Assembly: GCA_027858455.1 (NCBI GenBank) | Contig: JAQICQ010000097.1 | Location: forward strand, 1-6,267 | Direction: 5' to 3' | From: Elusimicrobiota bacterium | Lineage (GTDB): Bacteria; CG03; SLGR01; JAGXOG01 | DNA: 6,267 nucleotides | Part shown: piece after piece, positions 1-6,000 of the stretch | Position numbering within the stretch: the stretch's first letter is position 1 | Layout of the letters: each line of letters opens with the position of its first letter | Translations under genes and position numbers: made by a program | Notes under the pieces: generated by a model | What the model was told of the DNA's origin: nothing | The model's input: the letters and a program-made list of their open reading frames with translations, nothing else | Database searches by the model: none

Positions 1-26
1 TCCATAAACGAAAGCGGCGGGGTTTC
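1..26 (-). repeat. Partial Ig-like unit at the C-terminal edge (start only)
   Basis: Eight residues, E-T-P-P-L-S-F-M, plus two bases of the next codon. They match the x-x-x-P opening that follows every boundary Asp, so an eighteenth unit begins here and the array continues downstream of the window. Confidence 0.75.
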
Positions 27-3000
27 ATCATAATAGAATGTATTCAGCGACGATTGCGTCAGGTTACCGGCTTTATCGGAGACTTTAGATTTTAAACTAT
101 ACTGATGAGTATCGGTCCAACAGTTAGTATCTATATTAACAGTCCAGTTCGGTTCGCCGTTATCGGTCGTCATCCAGTTCTGCGTTGTCCATGTAGAACC
201 GTTCCAGTATTTACCGGTATCTACATCATTTACTTCAACCCATACTTTATCCACTGTCGCTTTGTATGTCGCCGGAAAAGCATCGTCGTCTTCGGACGTA
301 CCCGATATAGCAGACGGCCGTGTGGCCTTATCAATTCCGTCGGCGGGTATCGTTACTCCCGCTGTCGGCGACGAACGGTCTATTGTAAAAGTTCTTGTAG
401 TTACCGAAATCTCTTCATTGGGCACATTATCGATTGCTCTTACGTTTATCTGATACTTATGATTAGTTGTCCACGGCGGGGAAGAATAATCCCAGTCCTC
501 TTTACCGGAAGAAACATTATTAAATTTTATGGTATCCGTTGACCATACTGTCCCGGTCCACCATTTATCATTACCTCCGTCTATAAGGTCTCTTATTCTT
601 ACTTCCACCTGCTGGATACCGGCTGAAGATAAAACGGCTCCTTCAAAAGTTCCCTGAGGCCTATCTTCGGATGTCCCTTCAACCAGAGATAATCCCTGAA
701 GGTAATCATTCTCGCCGGGCACAGTCACTGATGAGTTCGGTTCACCGTCTATACCGAGACCATCATCCGCATTTCTATCATAGATAAACGAAGAAGTTGA
801 AAATACAGTCTGTTGATTCTGGGCCAGATCTTTAGCCCTCGGAAGTATAATATATCTGTGTCCGTTCTTCCAGTTAAATGAACTTTCGGTTCCTTTCTCA
901 TACCACCAGTTCGGGGTAGAAACGGTAACGCTCAGCCATGTCTGCCCGATTATCCAGGATGCGCCGTCAAAATAATAATATGTATCGGGATTGGTAAGGT
1001 CAATCAGATTAATATAAACCGCTGTATCATCTACTCCGCTGAAATCATCTGCGCAAGTACCTTCAATTTTCTTTGTATAATTTGTAAAACCGTTATCTGA
1101 AGGATAAGTAACTTCTGAAGTGGGAGATTCTGAATCTACAGTAAATATCGGGTCGTGCTGCGTTTCAATATTGCCGGTCTTGTCCATTCCCCACGCATAA
1201 ACTCGGAACTCGTTACCGCTAGGCCATACAGGAACATCGTTATACCACCAGGCAGTACCGTTAGAAGAAAGTTCGCAGGTAAGAGGCGCTGCGCTTCCTA
1301 CCCACCCGAAACCGTTCCAATAATCGGTCGTTGTTATATTCTGGATAGTTATTGAAGCCACCTTAACTCCCGATGCGTCATCCGAAGAAGTTCCGTATAT
1401 CTTTGTAACTTTATTTGTAGAATCATTATATGAGGCACCGTCAGCCGGTTTTATAAAGAAAGTCTCCGGAGCCACGTTATCAATTGAAAATTCGCTCTCG
1501 TTTACACCGGCTGAAAAATTAGTTTCGTAGTTGGGGCTAGTCGGGACTTTATCGGTAGCTCTCGACCTGACAAGATACTGCAAACCACTGTTCCAGAGGG
1601 TAGATGAAATATCTATATCCCAGTCCTGTGTCGCAGGATACCAGATAACCTCTTTCCAAACGGGAGTAAGGCTTGTAAAACTGTCGGTTGATTCGGCGAC
1701 GCCGTCCCACCATTTGGTAGAATCATCCCATCCTTTTAAATTATTTGGGTCTTTCTGCAGAGCAATTTCAACTTTTAAAACCTTTGCCGGATAAGTTCCG
1801 CTCATTGAATCGTCACCGGTACCGGATATCTGCGGCAGATTATTATATCCCGTATCATTCTGAGGCACTTCAACGACACTCTCCGGTATTACATTGTCAA
1901 ATATAAAGTAATGCGTTGAATAACCTATCTCGTAATTTGGATTATAATCACAGGTGTCCGTAGCGCGGGAATTCACCATATATCTCTCGCCCGAAGTCCA
2001 AGGGGAAGTTCCGCCCGTCATATTGTAAGTCCACGGGCTTACATCTTCGGCACCGGACTGCAGCCAGTATTTCGTATTGCTGACCCAGGTGGAACCGTTC
2101 CACACAAAATCGGATCCATCGTATTTTTTAATGTTTATCTCTGTCTTTAAAACACCTATATCGTCGCCGGCCGTACCTATTATACTTGCAATATTGCTGT
2201 AAAAAGGAGTCCCCACGCTTAAATCCGTAAATTCCGGCTGAGTGAGTACCGAAGTCGGTTCAATATTATCTATCCAGAAAATATTTGTAGAATATTCAAC
2301 TTCATAGTTAAATGAATAATCCGTCTTATCATAAGCTCGCGAATTAACCGCAAATGAAGAACCTGAAAGCCCCGACCAGGCGGAATCTGATACCGTAAAC
2401 GTCCAGCTTGTGCTGTCGAAGGCCTTATCCCACCAATCTGACCCAACCCAATCAGTGATACTTTCTTTCCATGTATATCCGTCGGAGAATCTCTTTATTC
2501 TTACCTCGACATAATCTATTCCCGCGGGATTAATGCCTGAAACTCCATCTGAAGAACTTCCGGATATAGTAGTAAGACTGTTATAGCTCTTGGTCTTTCT
2601 CGGCTGGGTTACCGTAGAAGTGGGAGAAACGCTGTCATAGGTAAATTCACCTCCGGCAGACGGTGTTTCCCAGTTGCCGGCATTATCTTTTGCTTTTGTT
2701 TGGACATTATATTTATGACCGTCTGTCCAAAAAGTATCAATAAAATCGTATGTCCACCCCGTTGCCGGCGGGTTGCAGTTCCACCAATCAACATCTTTAT
2801 TTGTATCCCAGCCGTTTTCGCCGTTCCAGTAAACTGTCGGAGAAACGGTAAGATCAGCTATCCTTATCTTGACCGAAGTGGGGCCGGTTCCGATACCGTC
2901 ATCCGACGTGCCGGAAAGCTCGGTAAGAGAACTGTAAAATTTTGTGTTAACAGGCACTTGCACTAAAGAGTTTGGCGACGTAGCGTCATACATAAAAGTT

Positions 3001-6000
3001 TGGGTGGATGCTTCCACCGTATTGCCGGCTCTGTCGGTGACCTTTGCCACATATTTATAGGTGACTTCATTAGCCCACATATTAACATCGTTATAAGTCC
3101 AGGTAGAGCCGTTTATCGAAGCCGTATTCCAATGAACATTATCGGCATCCCAAACATCATTGACACCGTCCCAACTTCCTATCGCTCTCCATATATGAAG
3201 TTTAACGGTATTAATCTCACCCGGAGCTGAATCCGCAGCGGTTCCTGTTATATCATCCTGAGTATTTGTGTCGGTTATCGGATAGATTGCACCCACAGTC
3301 GGAGGGGTAGCATCGGTTATAAATGTATGCGAAGATACAGGGATACCGTAACTTCCGTCGCCCGCTTCATAATTTCCCGCCTTATCCAAAACATTTGAAT
3401 AGGCATAATATTTTACCCCGTCGCTCCATGTGGAAGTCGGATAAGGCACACTGTATGACCAGTCGTCGGATATACCATTATAATTTGCGTCTATCCACTC
3501 TTCACCGTCCAAAGCGACATGCCAGCTCTTATCGGAATCCCACCACCACTGACCGTCCTGGCGTTTTATCACGATCTTTACTTTGGATACATCAGAACCC
3601 GGCAGAGTATCTTCGGCAGAACCTGAAATTTCATCGGGATATCCGTAGGAGTAATAATCCCCATTGCCCGGGATATCCATATATGTTACGGGGTCGGTTA
3701 TATCATAGGTGAAATTAACCGTAGGCGAAACATAAGAATTACCGGCATTATCGGTTGCTCTTACCGATAGCTGATAAGTATGGCCATCGGTGAAAGTCGC
3801 CGTGGGAGACGGCACCTGGTAATAAAAAGTAGACGAAGCAATGGCAAAGAAATCTTCTGTCCCGGTCCAGGAATCGCCGTCCCAGAATGAAGTCCCTTCT
3901 GTAAGGTCTTTTATCTTAAGCTCGGCCGATACAACCCCGGAATTTTTCTTTGTCCCTACCGGATTATCCGCAGTTGTCCCTTCAATTGTTGACGGCGCAT
4001 AATTTATATTTCCGGAAGGCGAGACTACCGCCGCATCCGGCGTTTCGTTATCATAAAGGAAAGTAACCGAAGAAATATCAACCGGCGCTTGGTCATTCGG
4101 GACCATGTCCTGAATAGTTGGCGTAACTTTATACTCTCTTCCTGAATCCATGGCAGCTCCGAATGTATAACTCCAGGAAGAGACAAAAACACTGTGCTGA
4201 ACGGTAGCTGTATTTGTGGACCATACCGTTCCCGTCCAGTATTCGTCTTTGCCCCAGTCGGCGCCGTTAGCAAGGGCAACTATTTCCAGATCCAGCGGAT
4301 AATTTGCCCAGTCGTCATTTACCGAAGACCAATCATCGTATGCTGTACCGCTTAAACTTGAAATAGCTTTTATATTATCTCCGTCGGCCGGATAAGTAAC
4401 TCTTGAAAGAGGGGTAACCGAGTCAACTACAACATCAAAAGTCGCCGGATTTGATTCAATATTGGGGGGAGTAGCATTATCACCCGATACCCAGCTGGTT
4501 ATTCTGTATTCATGGGCGGAAAGAAGGGTCCCGTTTGAAAATTTTGGAAGGATATAGTTATTATCCCACAACCCACTTGTCTCAAGGGTAGATACAAAGA
4601 CCACCCAGCTGCCCCCGTCCCAGTATTTAGAACCGTTTGTAAGGTCCTGCAGGTGATTTTTCACCGCTCCGGCAGATACCCCGGAGACATTGTAGTCTGA
4701 AGCGTTGCCGCCTATCGCTGTCAAATCGGCTATATAGCCGGAAGCAGGAATTGTTATCTCTGAGTACGGCTCCTGATTGTCATAGGTAAAATTCAAGCTT
4801 ACAACCGTAGAAGTAGAGCCGGCAACATCTATTGCTTTTGCCTTAAGCAGATAATCTGTGTCGTTGTCATAGTTAGTATCGGTTATACCCGAAAAAGTCC
4901 AGTTATCCGTACCATCAGCTACAACCCACTGCTCGCTAGTTGACCAACCGCCGGATGGTTTCCACCAGGTTGTAGTATCCTCATTTTTTATCTGAAGCAT
5001 AACTTTATCTATGGAGAACTCGTCAGCTGAGGTGCCGTCTATCGAGTTAACTACAGACGGATAGGAACCGTCGGCAGGCGATATTATAGCCGATGTCGGC
5101 GCGACTATATCATAGGTAAAACTTATCTCAGCGCTTATTTTAGAGTTAAAACTGCCGGCGCCGTCATTTATATCATCGTATGCCCGCGCGGCAGCTTTAT
5201 AAGTTACCGCATGTTCCCATGCCGGATTATTTGCCAGCGACCAGTCGGGGTCGGAATAGGACGATGTTGACCAGATTATTCCCGAAACCCAGGTTGACTG
5301 GTATATATCCCAGTAGTAGTTATCCGAAGTCCTCTGAAGATAAAGCTCGGCTGATCTTATTCCTGCGCCAGGAGAATCAGTTGCCGTGCCCGCTACCTGG
5401 GCAATTGAATTTGTATAACTCCCGTCAGTGGGGACAGTGACCATTACTGCGGGGTCTGTTAAATCCATTATAAAGTTTTTAAAATTGTCATTATCAAGTT
5501 CGTAGCCCGGTTCATACCCCATGTCATCGCTGTGGCCTCTGGCTGTAACTTTGTAATTAATTCCGTCTGTCCATGCATCTGTATCGATAGACATTGACCA
5601 CGGAGCGCCGCCGCCTGCAACAACTTTATTGTTCCACATAAATGTCGTTGAAGATTCCCATAAACCCGCAGACTGGTCCCAGCCCTGATAGTCCGTAAAT
5701 CTCTGTAGCTTTACATCTACATCGTCGGAATAATCGGCCGTTCCCGCTATAGAAATAAGCCCGTTTGCTTCATAGTTATAGTAACTGCCCTCCTTGGGAG
5801 TAGTTAAAACCACTTCCGGCATGTTGCCCTGAAAGAAAAAGGCTTTCGTTGAAACTATTACTTCTTCATTTGATGCTTTATCTATTGCTTTAGCGTAAAA
5901 TATATGCCTCTCGTCATCTACCGGATTTTTCCAGTTAATAGAAGTAGCCCACTGCCACGACGACGCGCCGGTCGGATTTGTAAAATCCACACTTTCATTG

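Noticed and set aside
105..542. Plus-strand open frame of 145 codons, with a second one at 262-453 in another frame
   Set aside because: Both are antisense to units 16 and 17. Their translations are Cys/Arg/Tyr-rich with no domain pattern, as expected when the coding strand is Thr/Asp/Ser-rich.
1155..1794. Plus-strand open frames at 1155-1355 and 1531-1794
   Set aside because: They are short antisense shadows of units 13 and 14.
2700..3230. Plus-strand open frames at 2700-2966 and 3000-3230
   Set aside because: They lie opposite units 9 and 10, which carry clear consensus motifs on the minus strand.
3323..3712. Plus-strand open frame of 129 codons
   Set aside because: It is antisense to unit 8. 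The His/Arg/Pro-rich translation is low in hydrophobic structure, and the conserved repeat reading is on the other strand.
4025..4279. Minus-strand open frame of 84 codons, and a similar one at 2609-2794
   Set aside because: They are in a different minus frame from the giant gene and overlap it fully; no repeat motifs appear in their translations.
5180..5440. Plus-strand open frame of 86 codons
   Set aside because: It is antisense to unit 3; low-information translation rich in Pro, Arg and Leu.
5463..5828. Gene start at the Met early in unit 2
   Set aside because: It falls inside the first strand of a repeat unit, homologous coding sequence continues upstream, and no ribosome binding site stands out.
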